Counted from the stretch's first letter, positions 27,228-37,165 are shown. The stretch is DNA of 64,000 nt from Eubacteriales bacterium (GCA_030533405.1 JAUNJF010000009.1:1-64000), one strand, 5' to 3'. Numbers and translations are program-made. The notes: generated by a model not told the origin, from the sequence alone.

Positions 27228-28004
27228 CTACTTATAATACTCATCTGGAATCCGCTCAATCCATCCAGTTATTGCTTTCTTGTTCTTACCTGTCGCCGAA
27301 CAGGTATAAATTTTAAACTTCCAATTTTTTTCATCTATAACAAAGTAATATATCAATTTTCCCTTTGTCTTAATCATACCACCATCTGCAATTTTCTTCT
27401 TTCCAGTTCCATTTAACTTAAAAGAATAAATTGGATAATTACCAGGTGCGCCTGTGTTCGTGCTCACTACGATTCGATTATCTATGTAATCCACCGAACC
27501 AGCACAATCCCTCATATAAACTTTCTTTTTTGTCTTCACATGAACAGCATACAAATCCACACCACCTGCATACAAGTCAGTTCCACAGTATAAATATGTG
27601 CCAGAACACCCAAGAATTGTATAATCCGTACCAGATACTACTTTACTTTTCTTTCCCGTTTTGATGTTGTACTTATAAATAGTATTTTGATAGCGATAAT
27701 CGTCCACCTTCTTACCACACGCAACATAATAAAGCGTCTTTCCATCCGTCGCAAATGCACACGTCGTATTTTTAGCAATCACCTTATTTTTTCCATTTTT
27801 CTTCATTACGATTTTGTAGCGATAATCCGTGCCTACTCGATACTGCTTCGCAATAAAGGTTGTTTTTCTTACCTTTTGTTTCACATCCACTGCACAGTTT
27901 GTCACAAAAGGAGTTGCGGCCTGTACATTTATCTTATTCCATTTCAACATCAATGCTGCCAACAACAAACACATCACAATTGATATTTTCTTTATTTCTC
28001 TCAT
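27228..28004 (-). CDS. Secreted DUF5050-like beta-propeller protein
   Basis: The 258-residue protein has a signal peptide (IKKISIVMCLLLAALMLKWN, cleavage near VQAA) and repeated beta motifs such as KTLYYVACGKKVDDYRYQNT, GTYLYCGTDLYAG and NRIVVSTNTGAPG, consistent with a small propeller. It resembles DUF5050-type secreted proteins of Lachnospiraceae. Function is unknown. ATG 28004 follows AGGAGG. Confidence 0.65.
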   Translation of the reverse strand: MREIKKISIVMCLLLAALMLKWNKINVQAATPFVTNCAVDVKQKVRKTTFIAKQYRVGTDYRYKIVMKKNGKNKVIAKNTTCAFATDGKTLYYVACGKKVDDYRYQNTIYKYNIKTGKKSKVVSGTDYTILGCSGTYLYCGTDLYAGGVDLYAVHVKTKKKVYMRDCAGSVDYIDNRIVVSTNTGAPGNYPIYSFKLNGTGKKKIADGGMIKTKGKLIYYFVIDEKNWKFKIYTCSATGKNKKAITGWIERIPDEYYK

Positions 28005-28192
28005 TCTTTTCCTCCTAGATTCAAGAACGCCCACAGCGTTCTTCCTGCGGAATGCACGTTAGCTTTACTGACATCTTCAACTACTCATTCCTGCTAGTCG
28101 CAAAGCGACGGTTGTTCGGATCTTGTCTCGCACCACGTAGCGAGATTTATCGGGAAGCTCGTAAAACTTAGAACTTTCCTATAAACCAACAA

Positions 28193-28229
28193 AGCCCTAT
28201 ATCTCCTACCAGGGAAGGATATAGGGCAT
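28193..28229. terminator. Terminator after proS
   Basis: GCCCTATATC and GATATAGGGC form a 10-bp stem just after the proS stop. The T tract on the minus strand is interrupted (CTTTGTTGGTTT), so strength is uncertain. Confidence 0.65.
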
Positions 28230-28236
28230 CAAATTC

Positions 28237-29670
28237 TTAATATGCGCGACCGAAGTAAACCATCTTCTTCGCAGGCTTGCCACAGTGTACACATACATCA
28301 GAAAGTGTCTCCTGTGCAAATGGCATACAACGTGTAGAAGCACCTGTCTCATCTTTGATTGCTTCCTCACACTCTGTCTCACCACACCACATAGCCTTAA
28401 CAAAACCTGGCTTGTTCTCAATCGTATCCTTGAACTCTGGCCATGTAATTGCTACACGTGTATTTTCCTCACGATGTGCCAAAGCTTTATTGTACATATC
28501 ATTGTGAATCGTATCTAACAACTCACCAACCTTTGTCTGTAACTCATCAATTGCAACTTCTATCTTCTCGCCATTGTCACGACGAACTACCATACATTTA
28601 CCAGCTTCAATATCTCTAGGTCCGATTTCCACACGAAGAGGAATTCCACGCATTTCCTGCTCAGAGAATTTCCATCCTGGACTCTTATCTGAATCGTCTA
28701 CCTTCACACGGAAGTTCGAAAGCATATCCTTAAGCTCATAAGCCTTATCTAACACACCTTCCTTCTTCTGCATAATAGGAACAATCATAACCTGTGTTGG
28801 AGCAACTCTTGGAGGTAATACCAAACCTGAGTTATCACCGTGAACCATGATAACCGCACCAATCAAACGTGTTGTCATACCCCATGATGTCTGGTGAACA
28901 TACTCTAACTTGTTATCTTTACTTGTATACTGAACGCCAAATGCCTTCGCAAATCCATCACCGAAATTATGGCTTGTACCAGACTGAAGTGCCTTACCAT
29001 CATGCATCAAAGCTTCAATTGTGTAAGTAGCCTTTGCACCTGCAAATTTCTCTTTCTCAGTCTTTTGTCCCTTTACAACTGGCATTGCAAGCACCTGCTC
29101 ACAGAAATCTGCATATACATTTAACATCTGTACTGTTCTCTCTTCTGCCTCTTCAGCCGTCGCATGTGCTGTATGGCCTTCCTGCCATAAGAACTCTCTG
29201 GAACGTAAAAATGGTCTTGTCTCTTTTTCCCATCTTACTACGGAACACCACTGGTTATATACACGTGGCAAATCTCTATAAGAATGAATATCATTTGCAT
29301 AAAAATCACAGAATAATGTCTCAGAAGTAGGTCTTACACACATTCTCTCCTGCAACTCATTAAGTCCACCATGTGTTACCCATGCAACCTCTGGTGCAAA
29401 TCCTTCTACGTGATCCTTTTCCTTCTGTAATAAGCTTTCTGGAATAAACATTGGAAGATATACATTCTCCACACCAGTTGCTTTAAAACGATCGTCTAAC
29501 TGTCTTTGAATTAACTCCCAAATTGCGTATCCAGCTGGCTTTAATACCATACAACCTTTTACACTTGTATAATCAATCAAATCTGCTTTCACAACAACGT
29601 CTGTATACCATTGTGCGAAATCCTCCTCCATAGAGGTAATCTGCTCTACTAATTTCTTATCGTTTGCCAT
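28237..29670 (-). CDS. proS: Prolyl-tRNA synthetase, short type without insertion domain
   Basis: The 477-residue class II synthetase charges tRNA-Pro. It lacks the editing insertion of E. coli-type ProRS and has the C-terminal zinc-like extension (CGETECEE...CVHCGK) ending in tyrosine (FGRAY), typical of the archaeal/eukaryal-like type 3 ProRS. The motif 2 region contains [20 protein letters not shown]. The start has an AAGGAG site. No T-box leader is visible upstream. Confidence 0.95.
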   Translation of the reverse strand: MANDKKLVEQITSMEEDFAQWYTDVVVKADLIDYTSVKGCMVLKPAGYAIWELIQRQLDDRFKATGVENVYLPMFIPESLLQKEKDHVEGFAPEVAWVTHGGLNELQERMCVRPTSETLFCDFYANDIHSYRDLPRVYNQWCSVVRWEKETRPFLRSREFLWQEGHTAHATAEEAEERTVQMLNVYADFCEQVLAMPVVKGQKTEKEKFAGAKATYTIEALMHDGKALQSGTSHNFGDGFAKAFGVQYTSKDNKLEYVHQTSWGMTTRLIGAVIMVHGDNSGLVLPPRVAPTQVMIVPIMQKKEGVLDKAYELKDMLSNFRVKVDDSDKSPGWKFSEQEMRGIPLRVEIGPRDIEAGKCMVVRRDNGEKIEVAIDELQTKVGELLDTIHNDMYNKALAHREENTRVAITWPEFKDTIENKPGFVKAMWCGETECEEAIKDETGASTRCMPFAQETLSDVCVHCGKPAKKMVYFGRAY

Positions 29671-29754
29671 TACATATCTCCTTAAATCTCTCTAAACTCT
29701 CTGAAATGCTCAGTTAGAGTTATTATATCCCCATTTCCAAGGGTGTGCAACCCC

Positions 29755-30801
29755 TCAATCCAATGATTTTTTAAACTCCTTTAAGATTAGAAATGCAATG
29801 GGACCTAGTAAAAAACCAAGCACACCAAATAATTGATAACCAACATACATACTCATAATTGTATAAAGTGGTTTCATTCCGATTCCTTCCCCAATCAACC
29901 TCGCTTCCACAAGCTGCCGAATCATGACACACACCATATATGTCAACAGCAAGATTACCGCATGAAACATTTGTCCTTTTACCAAATAAAACAACGCATA
30001 CGGCAATAAAATAGCACCTGCTCCCAAAACAGGAAGTGCATCAAAAATCGCAACAAACACACCTAACAATATATAATACGGTTGTCCAATCAACCAAAAT
30101 GCAACCACACAAACAACCCCATTGATGCCCATCACCAACCCCTGTGCTTTTACATAAGCAAACAGTGTAGCTTTTACAGTTTGTATCGCATCACATATTT
30201 TTTGTCCCCAGGTTAACTTTAATATTTGGTTTCGAATCTGATCATGTTCCAATATCAGCAAAAACGTAGAAAGAACGGTAGCCATAAATGCAAAAATCAA
30301 AGAAAAAACACGCCCAAACATTTGCATAGAATACCCTGTCATTTTCGATAAAATGGACCGTACAGAATCATCCCAATTTTTTCCTGTTAACGAACTAACA
30401 TAAACATAACTCGTTCCATTTCCTATGTGAAAGGTTTCGTCCAATTTGCAACAACACCCTTTCACAAATGCCGTACATTTTGCCTGATAAAAAGGAACAT
30501 TTAAAAACAAACTTTTCCCTTGCTTCCACAAGGAAACCAAAAGCCAGCTCAACAGGGCAAACAAAATGATATAAAAGACACTGACCAAAAAAAATGTCAC
30601 ACATTTTTTCTTTCGCTCCGTCAAAATCCGAAAATGTTCACACACTTTACGAATCACAGGAAACAAAATGACAGCAATCACTCCAGCAATTACAAACGGA
30701 AAAACAAGGGGCAACACAAAACGAAATCCAAGGTAAATCGCCAAAACGCCAAATCCAATTTTTAATCCATTCTTCCATGTGTCACTCAACTGCATTCCCA
30801 C
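29755..30801 (-). CDS. AI-2E family transporter / YtvI-like permease
   Basis: The 348-residue protein has about seven to eight membrane segments and the family's C-terminal signature (GVFVAIFDALPVLGAGAILL and IVGEGIGMKPL-like LIGEGIGMKPLYTIMSMYVG). Members export small molecules or ions, and YtvI relatives appear in sporulation; the substrate here is unknown. GTG 30801 is 6 nt after GGAGG, which favours it over ATG 30795. Confidence 0.85.
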   Translation of the reverse strand: MGMQLSDTWKNGLKIGFGVLAIYLGFRFVLPLVFPFVIAGVIAVILFPVIRKVCEHFRILTERKKKCVTFFLVSVFYIILFALLSWLLVSLWKQGKSLFLNVPFYQAKCTAFVKGCCCKLDETFHIGNGTSYVYVSSLTGKNWDDSVRSILSKMTGYSMQMFGRVFSLIFAFMATVLSTFLLILEHDQIRNQILKLTWGQKICDAIQTVKATLFAYVKAQGLVMGINGVVCVVAFWLIGQPYYILLGVFVAIFDALPVLGAGAILLPYALFYLVKGQMFHAVILLLTYMVCVMIRQLVEARLIGEGIGMKPLYTIMSMYVGYQLFGVLGFLLGPIAFLILKEFKKSLD

Positions 30802-30939
30802 AAAAAACCTCCCTAGACGAAAATGACTCTTGTCTTATCTTTTCCATCTAGAGAGGTATGTATACTATGCGTTCTTCACTTTCATTGTTTTTCACTTTGA
30901 TCTCGGCATTTGAGCAATCAAGGATTCCCACTTATTATC

Positions 30940-31647
30940 CTAAAACTCATCTAACTCAATCACATCGAAGGCTTCTCCTTCTGGCTCACACTTGAATACC
31001 ATGTGCTCCCCAGTCGTAGGATGCTCGAACTCCAATCGCGTAGCAAACAATGCCATCTGACGATATACACGCTTTGTTTTCGAGAATTTCTCATTATATT
31101 TTGTGTCACCATAAATGCCACAACCACGACTCGCCATCTGCACACGAATCTGATGATGTCTTCCCGTCATTAACTCAATTAACACATAACTGAGAATACC
31201 ATCATCTGTTTCCATGACATCTAACACCTCGTACTGTAAGACAGCCTTCTTAGCCCCTTTTGTTCCCTTCTTCACAACCTTGGTAGTATTTGTCTTACCA
31301 TCCTTTAACAAATAATCCTGCAACTCTCCAAACTCATTTGGAAGTTCACCAGTCAACACTGCCTGATAAAATTTTACCATTGTTCCATCCTGCACCTGAT
31401 CGGATAAATTCGCAGCTGCCTTCTGTGTCTTAGCAAACACCATAACACCACCAACTGGACGATCCAATCTGTGAATCATCGCAAGATAAGGCTCCTCATC
31501 AAGCTCCTCTTCCTCAAAAATATGATTCTTTAACATACTAAGCAAATCGGTATCTCTGCTTTTATCCTCCTGCACAGGCATACCATATGGTTTCACACAA
31601 ACAATAATATCTGAATCCTCATACAAAATAATATCTTCCATAGCCAT
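30940..31647 (-). CDS. RluA-family pseudouridine synthase
   Basis: The 235-residue protein contains the catalytic MIHRLDRPVGGVMVFAKT (catalytic aspartate in HRLDR) and the later GRHHQIRVQM segment typical of RluA/RluD enzymes. It lacks the N-terminal S4 domain, so it is a short form. It should isomerise uridine in rRNA or tRNA. The start at 31647 follows AAGGGAAGGA. Confidence 0.88.
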   Translation of the reverse strand: MAMEDIILYEDSDIIVCVKPYGMPVQEDKSRDTDLLSMLKNHIFEEEELDEEPYLAMIHRLDRPVGGVMVFAKTQKAAANLSDQVQDGTMVKFYQAVLTGELPNEFGELQDYLLKDGKTNTTKVVKKGTKGAKKAVLQYEVLDVMETDDGILSYVLIELMTGRHHQIRVQMASRGCGIYGDTKYNEKFSKTKRVYRQMALFATRLEFEHPTTGEHMVFKCEPEGEAFDVIELDEF

Positions 31648-31716
31648 TTCCTTCCCTTATAATCTAACCGTATTATATCGGCTATTGGCATTTGATACAA
31701 GTAGTTCCACATGCAT

Positions 31717-32394
31717 TTATGCTCTCATACGATATCCAACTCCCCATACAGTCTCGATATACTGTGGATTATTTTGATCTTTCTCTATTTTTCTCCGCAA
31801 CTTTTTTATATAAACAGCCACAGAATTGTAATATCCATCTCCCAAATCCTCCTGCCAGATGAGAGAAAATATTTCATCCTTTGTAAATACGTGTTCTGGA
31901 CTTCTTGCCAACACAAGTAATACATCAAACTCTTTTGCTGTCAGTTCAATTTCCTTTCCATTGATTCTGACTCTTCTTGTAAATATTTCAATTTCCAATC
32001 CTCTGACTTTTATATATCCAAACGGCTGCGTCAAACGCCGATAACAGTTTACATGTGCCTTAATTCTTGCAACCATTTCTCCCTGCGAAAGTGGCTCTAC
32101 CAAATAATCATCCACTCCCGCCTGAAACATGCGAATCTTAGCCCATTCATCCGGATTTTCAGACAATACAATAACAGGCAATTGTGAAACCGTTCGCAAT
32201 TCCTCACACACATAAAACAGCTGCTCTGAATGCTTGCAATGCAACAAAACGATATCTATTTTTCGCATCAAATCACTATAATCCAACCCTGATGTCAACA
32301 CAACCTCTCTAATCATACAACCACTAATGCGTAAATAATCGCGCACGCGACAAGACGCTTCCTGGTCCTCCTCTAACAGTAAAATTCGATACAC
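31717..32394 (-). CDS. OmpR-type orphan response regulator with degenerate receiver
   Basis: The 225-residue protein has a receiver domain (1-115) and a winged-helix DNA-binding domain (about 130-225, with LTAKEFDVLLVLARSPEHVF and the C-terminal ETVWGVGYRMR). The receiver lacks key residues. Where the phospho-acceptor aspartate is expected the sequence reads IDIVLLHCKH, and the switch lysine region reads DDYLVEPLS, with glutamate in its place. No histidine kinase gene is nearby. It is therefore probably phosphorylation-independent. GTG 32394 lies after AAAGGAG. Confidence 0.85.
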   Translation of the reverse strand: MYRILLLEEDQEASCRVRDYLRISGCMIREVVLTSGLDYSDLMRKIDIVLLHCKHSEQLFYVCEELRTVSQLPVIVLSENPDEWAKIRMFQAGVDDYLVEPLSQGEMVARIKAHVNCYRRLTQPFGYIKVRGLEIEIFTRRVRINGKEIELTAKEFDVLLVLARSPEHVFTKDEIFSLIWQEDLGDGYYNSVAVYIKKLRRKIEKDQNNPQYIETVWGVGYRMRA

Positions 32395-32442
32395 AAAAAA
32401 AGCTCCTTTCGATCAATATTCAAATAAAGTAAAAATGAAATG

Positions 32443-32485
32443 TTGAACCGAACTGGTTCAAATGAAATGAGATACCCAAATGGGT
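32443..32485. promoter_or_regulatory. Two operator-like palindromes upstream of the orphan response regulator
   Basis: TTGAACC-GAACT-GGTTCAA (32443-32461) is a perfect 7-bp inverted repeat, and ACCCA-AA-TGGGT (32474-32485) is a second. They lie 49 to 91 bp upstream of the GTG start. They could be binding sites for the regulator itself. Confidence 0.45.
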
Positions 32486-32530
32486 TAAATAAAAGACTGG
32501 GATGTCGAAATATAAATCCGACATTCCCAA
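32485..32530 (-). terminator. Terminator after murA
   Basis: On the minus strand GGGAATGTCG and CGACATCCC form a strong stem with an 11-nt loop, followed by a T-rich tract. It lies 40 nt past the murA stop. Confidence 0.75.
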
Positions 32531-32569
32531 CCTGATCAAACAAATAAGAAATAAAACAAAATCAGAGAA

Positions 32570-33871
32570 TCATCCAACCTTTAACTTAAATTTCTGAATC
32601 TCTTTCTCAGTCTCGACAACTGCAATCTGTCCACCAAGTGCACGAATCTTTTCATCAAATTTCTCGTAACCACGAAGAATATATTTGATATCATCCACAA
32701 TTGTGAATCCTTCTGCAACAAGACCTGCAATCACAAGTGCAGCACCTGCACGTAAATCTGGCGCAACAACATTAGCTCCGACAAATCCTTCCACGCCATC
32801 AATAATGGCTGTATTGCCTTCCACCTTAATCTGTCCGCCCATACGGAACAATTCATCCACATATTTGAAACGGTTTTCAAATATACTTTCTGTAATGATA
32901 GAAGTTCCTTCTGACAATGCCAAAATAACAGCCATCTGTGGCTGCATATCCGTTGGAAATCCAGGATATGGCAATGTTTTGATATTTGTAGACTTCAAAC
33001 GGTGATTACTTACAACACGAACAGAATCATCATATTCCATAACCACTGCACCAATCTCCTTCAACTTAGAAGTAATGGCCTCTAGATGCTTTGGAATTAC
33101 GTTTTTAATGGTAATATCACCCTTTGTAGCGGCTGCAGCAACCATAAAGGTTCCCGCTTCTATCTGATCCGGAATAATGGAATACTCCGTTCCATGCAAT
33201 TTTTCAACACCACGAATACGAATTACATCCGTACCTGCACCCTTGATGTTCGCACCCATACTATTCAAGAAGTTGGCAACATCAACAATATGTGGCTCTT
33301 TTGCGGCATTCTCGATTGTTGTCTTTCCCTCTGCCAATGCAGCTGCCATCATGACATTGATGGTTGCACCTACAGAAACAACATCCATATAAATATGGTT
33401 TCCTTCCAATCGTTCTGCCTCTACATGAATCATACTGCTATGAATATCCACTTCAGCACCCAATGCACGGAATCCCTTAATATGCAAATCAATTGGTCTG
33501 CTACCAATATTACATCCACCTGGCAATGCAACGCTTGACTTTTTGTATTTTCCAAGCATAGCACCAAGTAGGTAATAAGAAGCACGAATCTTTCGAATAA
33601 ATTCGTCATCGACACAATTGTCAGCATGTGGGTTAATGGTACCTCCACAGATTCTAACGGTATGCTCATCTATATAATTCACTCTTGCACCAATTCCCTG
33701 AATTGCCTGCAAAAGCACTCTTGTATCCCTTACGTTCGGAACGTTTTCAATGACAACTTCATCATCTGTCATAATTGCAGCAGCCAGAATTCCCAATGCT
33801 GCATTCTTCGCTCCAGCGATGGTAACTTCACCAACAAGCGGATTACCACCCTTTAAAACATATTGTTCCAT
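32570..33871 (-). CDS. murA: UDP-N-acetylglucosamine 1-carboxyvinyltransferase
   Basis: The 433-residue enzyme catalyses the first committed step of peptidoglycan synthesis, adding enolpyruvate to UDP-GlcNAc. It shows the substrate lysine/asparagine motif AGAKNAALG near residue 22, the fosfomycin-target cysteine in PGGCNIGSRPIDLH and the PYPGFPTDMQPQ loop. Length is standard. ATG 33871 follows AAGAGGTG; the frame extends upstream without support. Confidence 0.96.
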   Translation of the reverse strand: MEQYVLKGGNPLVGEVTIAGAKNAALGILAAAIMTDDEVVIENVPNVRDTRVLLQAIQGIGARVNYIDEHTVRICGGTINPHADNCVDDEFIRKIRASYYLLGAMLGKYKKSSVALPGGCNIGSRPIDLHIKGFRALGAEVDIHSSMIHVEAERLEGNHIYMDVVSVGATINVMMAAALAEGKTTIENAAKEPHIVDVANFLNSMGANIKGAGTDVIRIRGVEKLHGTEYSIIPDQIEAGTFMVAAAATKGDITIKNVIPKHLEAITSKLKEIGAVVMEYDDSVRVVSNHRLKSTNIKTLPYPGFPTDMQPQMAVILALSEGTSIITESIFENRFKYVDELFRMGGQIKVEGNTAIIDGVEGFVGANVVAPDLRAGAALVIAGLVAEGFTIVDDIKYILRGYEKFDEKIRALGGQIAVVETEKEIQKFKLKVG

Positions 33872-34035
33872 AAAACACCTCTTAGTGTGTCCGTAACGCC
33901 ACAAAAAATGGGCATAGCAACAGACATAATTAGGTTCATTATATCACGAATGTGCAATTTGTAAACATTTTTTCATTTTTTGTTTCAATTATTTTCATGA
34001 ATACAAAACAAAAAACTGTATACCAGTCTCAAATT

Positions 34036-34467
34036 TTACACAGTTTCACCTTGATTTTCAGCTTCACAATAAACACATCGATATGTTCTTTTTTCACGAT
34101 TTGTCAACTTGAAAATCTGTTTGATTCCCTGCTCTGTTGTTGTAATACAACGTGGATTTTTGCACTTTACAACATTTACAATCTGCTCTGGCAAATCAAC
34201 CTTTTTCTTTTCAACCGTCACACCATCTTTAATAATACTCACTGTAATATTAGGGTCCACATATCCTAAAATATCCAAATTAATGTCATAATCTGGATGG
34301 TCAATTTTCAAAATATCCTTTCTGCCTGACTTTTTGCTGGTTGCATTTTTAATGATTGCAACTGAACAATTTAACTTGTCTAATCCAAGATATTTGTAAA
34401 CCAACATACTCTTTCCTGCTGAAATGTGGTCCAATACAATTCCATTTTGAATGCTATCTATATTCAT
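34036..34467 (-). CDS. pyrI: Aspartate carbamoyltransferase regulatory chain
   Basis: The 143-residue protein has the nucleotide-binding N-terminal domain (IQNGIVLDHISAGKS) and the C-terminal zinc domain (CKNPRC...YRCVYCE). It pairs with PyrB to form an allosteric ATCase controlled by CTP and ATP. ATG 34467 follows AGGAGG and overlaps nothing essential; the upstream pyrB stop is at 34478. Confidence 0.95.
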   Translation of the reverse strand: MNIDSIQNGIVLDHISAGKSMLVYKYLGLDKLNCSVAIIKNATSKKSGRKDILKIDHPDYDINLDILGYVDPNITVSIIKDGVTVEKKKVDLPEQIVNVVKCKNPRCITTTEQGIKQIFKLTNREKRTYRCVYCEAENQGETV

Positions 34468-34477
34468 ACCGTTCCTC

Positions 34478-35392
34478 CTAAGCAATCTCTAACATATTCA
34501 TAATCAGTGCCATGCGAACATATTTACCATTCAATGCCTGTCTGAAATAACAAGCACGAGGATCATCGTCAACCTCCACTGCAATCTCATTTACACGAGG
34601 CAATGGATGCAAAATACTCAAATCTGGTTTTGCATTTTTTAATTTTGGCATATCCAAAATATAGGTATCCTTCAAACGAACATAATCTGCCTCATTGAAG
34701 AAACGCTCTCTCTGTACTCTTGTCATATATAAAACATCTAACTCTGGCATAACCTCATCTAATGTTCGTACCTGTTCATATGTTAATTTTCCATCTGAAA
34801 AAACTTCCTCACGAAGATACTCTGGAATCTCTAATTCCTCTGGGGAAATCATTACAAATCGAATTCCCTCATATCTCGATAATGCTTTGATCAAAGAATG
34901 TACCGTACGTCCAAACTTTAAGTCTCCACAAAATCCGATTGTAATGTGATCAAGTCTTCCTTTCTCTCTTCGGATGGTAAGCAAATCCGTAAGCGTCTGT
35001 GTAGGATGATTATGACCACCATCTCCAGCATTAATAATTGGCGAATCTGATTTTAATGATGCTAAAAATGGCGCACCTTCTTTAGGATGTCTCATCGCAA
35101 TAATATCTGCATAACAAGATACCACCTTTACAGTATCTGCAACACTTTCTCCCTTCGTAGACGAAGAAGAATCAGCCGAAGAAAAACCAAGTACGTTACC
35201 ACCTAACTCCATCATGGCTGCCTCAAAGCTCAATCGGGTTCTTGTACTTGGTTCAAAAAATAAGGTAGCTAGCTTCTTGCCCTCGCATACCTTCGCATAT
35301 TTCTCTTTGTTTGCAATCACATCATCTGCCAAATCAAGCAAATCATCAATCTCTTGTAGCGACAAATCCATTGGATCAATTAAATGTTTCAT
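34478..35392 (-). CDS. pyrB: Aspartate carbamoyltransferase catalytic chain
   Basis: The 304-residue enzyme condenses carbamoyl phosphate with aspartate in pyrimidine synthesis. It contains the carbamoyl phosphate loop [19 protein letters not shown] and the C-terminal HPLPRVNEI. It forms an operon with pyrI, 10 nt downstream. Ribosome site AGGAGG precedes ATG 35392. Confidence 0.96.
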   Translation of the reverse strand: MKHLIDPMDLSLQEIDDLLDLADDVIANKEKYAKVCEGKKLATLFFEPSTRTRLSFEAAMMELGGNVLGFSSADSSSSTKGESVADTVKVVSCYADIIAMRHPKEGAPFLASLKSDSPIINAGDGGHNHPTQTLTDLLTIRREKGRLDHITIGFCGDLKFGRTVHSLIKALSRYEGIRFVMISPEELEIPEYLREEVFSDGKLTYEQVRTLDEVMPELDVLYMTRVQRERFFNEADYVRLKDTYILDMPKLKNAKPDLSILHPLPRVNEIAVEVDDDPRACYFRQALNGKYVRMALIMNMLEIA

Positions 35393-35446
35393 TCTGTCCT
35401 CCTATCATTCTGTATCGGCACGCGCTTTCGCACCTGCCAACTCGTC

Positions 35447-35488
35447 GGAACGCATCCTAGTTATGAAACTTCGTTTCATAAGCGTTCC
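35447..35488. repeat. Composite hairpin between DUF5673 gene and pyrB
   Basis: GGAACGC (35447-35453) pairs with GCGTTCC (35482-35488), and inside it TTATGAAAC pairs with GTTTCATAA around a TTC loop. It overlaps the last codons of the DUF5673 gene. A smaller related hairpin (TATGAAC-TTC-GTTCATA) lies at about 11757-11776. There is no T tract, so it is not a standard terminator. Confidence 0.55.
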
Positions 35489-35957
35489 TCCTATCCATAT
35501 GCATCTCAACATTATGTTCAACAAAATAAGTTTCAATCTGTTTCCGGTCTTCTTTGGAACATCTCATAGCATATTGTTTTTGATTGGCATAAATCCGAAC
35601 CTCTATCGTACTAATCTCATCATTCAAAATACGATAGGAATCCATATCCTCCCATTTCAAAAACGTCGTTCCAATAAATACCCCCTGTGGTGCAATTCCA
35701 CTTTGTATCCGACTGCTAAAAACAATCAGCAATACAAACGCCACTAGCACAGGCAAAAAACGATACACATGAAAATACAACATAGCAGCCACCAAAAGCA
35801 ACGCAACATTCACATAGACAATCTCCAATGTACTTGTATGTCTTCCATATCTGCTACTAATTGTAATCTCTTTTTGCTTATCCAGCGCAGAAAATGCAAT
35901 AACTGCACCTGTGGAAAAACCCAAAAACAGAACAATCGCTAATCCATTCAATAACAT
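35457..35957 (-). CDS. DUF5673-like membrane protein
   Basis: The 166-residue protein has two to three N-terminal membrane helices (LNGLAIVLFLGFSTGAVIAF and the paired segment YVNVALLLVAAMLYFHVYRF). A C-terminal beta domain follows with FIGTTFLKWEDMDSYRI, the pattern of DUF5673/PH-like membrane proteins. Function is unknown. It lies upstream of pyrBI in the same direction. Confidence 0.65.
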   Translation of the reverse strand: MLLNGLAIVLFLGFSTGAVIAFSALDKQKEITISSRYGRHTSTLEIVYVNVALLLVAAMLYFHVYRFLPVLVAFVLLIVFSSRIQSGIAPQGVFIGTTFLKWEDMDSYRILNDEISTIEVRIYANQKQYAMRCSKEDRKQIETYFVEHNVEMHMDRRNAYETKFHN

Positions 35958-36117
35958 AGTTCTAAACTCCTCATTTAGTATAACAAAGATGCTCCGATAT
36001 TACCATCCCTAACTACAAATTTTAAAACAAGAGCCGCTTTATTCCTCTCCTTTATTACATCCAATAAACGATTGAATAAAACAGCTCTTATAACATTTTC
36101 ATTATTACATTATCTAA

Positions 36118-37047
36118 CTATTTTAATAATGTTACCATAACGGCCTTCTCTGCATGACGACGATTTTCAGCCTGGTCCAAAATGAACTCAAGATTATCAT
36201 CAACCACTTCCTGACTAATCTCAAACCCAACATGCATTGGCATATCATGCATAACCTTTGCCTTACTTCCAGCAAGCAATTCCTTGTTAATCTGGTATGG
36301 CATCATCTTTGCAAGTGTTTCCTCTTTCTGCTGCTGATAAGCTGGATTGTTAAAGAACTCCATATCTACCCAGGTATCTGTATATAATACATCCATCTCA
36401 TCCACATACTTTTTAGCCTCTTCCATGGTCATAGTAGGATCAAGCTCTACATAATGACCAGTTGCCTTTGCCTTCTCGTAGAAATCATCATCAACTGCTG
36501 TATCATTTACAAGCGGAGTCAATCCATAAATGGTACCTTCTCCCATCTTTGCAAAAAACTCAACCAATGAATTAAATACATTATTCTTTGCACCAATATA
36601 TAACATCTTAACATTGATACCACCAAAATGCTCCTTCAATGTTAATGCATCTGCCAAAATCTGACACGGATGATATGTGGAATCACAGCCATTGATAAAT
36701 GGAACTGTTGCATTCTTATTAAATAATTCCACAGTCTCATTCTTAATCAAACGAGCCATAATAATATCTACATTTCTACATACATACTTAATCTCAGAAA
36801 CTGTCTCACCCAAAACAAAGTTAGAATCTTTCCAAAGCTGGTTATAATATGTTCCACCAAGCTCTGTAATACCTGTCGAAAATGAAAGAAATGTTCTTGT
36901 TGAAGTCTTCTCAAACAATGTATAAAGCTTCTTTCCCTTCAAAGCATCTGAATACTTCTCTGGATTTTTCTTCATGTCGTATGCTAAATCTAAAATATCT
37001 GCAAGTTCTTCCTTGCTGAAGTTACTAAAATTAACCATGTTTTTCAT
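36118..37047 (-). CDS. Atypical transcarbamylase (ornithine carbamoyltransferase-like)
   Basis: The 309-residue protein is clearly an aspartate/ornithine transcarbamylase homologue: FEKTSTRTFLSF corresponds to the carbamoyl phosphate loop and HPCQILADAL is intact. Two diagnostic sites differ. The final arginine of STRTR is phenylalanine, and the ornithine site HCLP is replaced by HDMPMHVG, so the catalytic cysteine is missing. It may be one of the uncharacterised transcarbamylases using another amine. It is flanked by pyrBI and a MerR gene, not by arginine genes. Confidence 0.75.
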   Translation of the reverse strand: MKNMVNFSNFSKEELADILDLAYDMKKNPEKYSDALKGKKLYTLFEKTSTRTFLSFSTGITELGGTYYNQLWKDSNFVLGETVSEIKYVCRNVDIIMARLIKNETVELFNKNATVPFINGCDSTYHPCQILADALTLKEHFGGINVKMLYIGAKNNVFNSLVEFFAKMGEGTIYGLTPLVNDTAVDDDFYEKAKATGHYVELDPTMTMEEAKKYVDEMDVLYTDTWVDMEFFNNPAYQQQKEETLAKMMPYQINKELLAGSKAKVMHDMPMHVGFEISQEVVDDNLEFILDQAENRRHAEKAVMVTLLK

Positions 37048-37165
37048 CGTATGTATCCCTCTTTTCTAAATAATAAACCATAAACGAAAACCCATCTCCA
37101 TTGATTAGAAATAGATAATTATTATACAACTATTATGTATAAAAATGCAACCATTTCCAATGATT

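Noticed and set aside
28021-28160. Three small hairpins upstream of the propeller gene (for example AGAACGC/GCGTTCT) that could be an ncRNA
   Set aside because: The stems are short, do not match a known RNA family, and no promoter or terminator frames them; too weak to call.
29671-29754. T-box leader before proS
   Set aside because: The upstream gap is only about 80 bp and shows no T-box sequence or specifier stem.
33086-33538. 150-codon open frame on the plus strand
   Set aside because: It is antisense to murA, has low-complexity cysteine-rich translation and no ribosome site; it is a shadow of the real gene.
34005-34035. AAACTGT/ACAGTTT pair after pyrI as a terminator
   Set aside because: The stem is 7 bp and AT-rich with a loop of about 20 nt; plausible but not strong enough to list.
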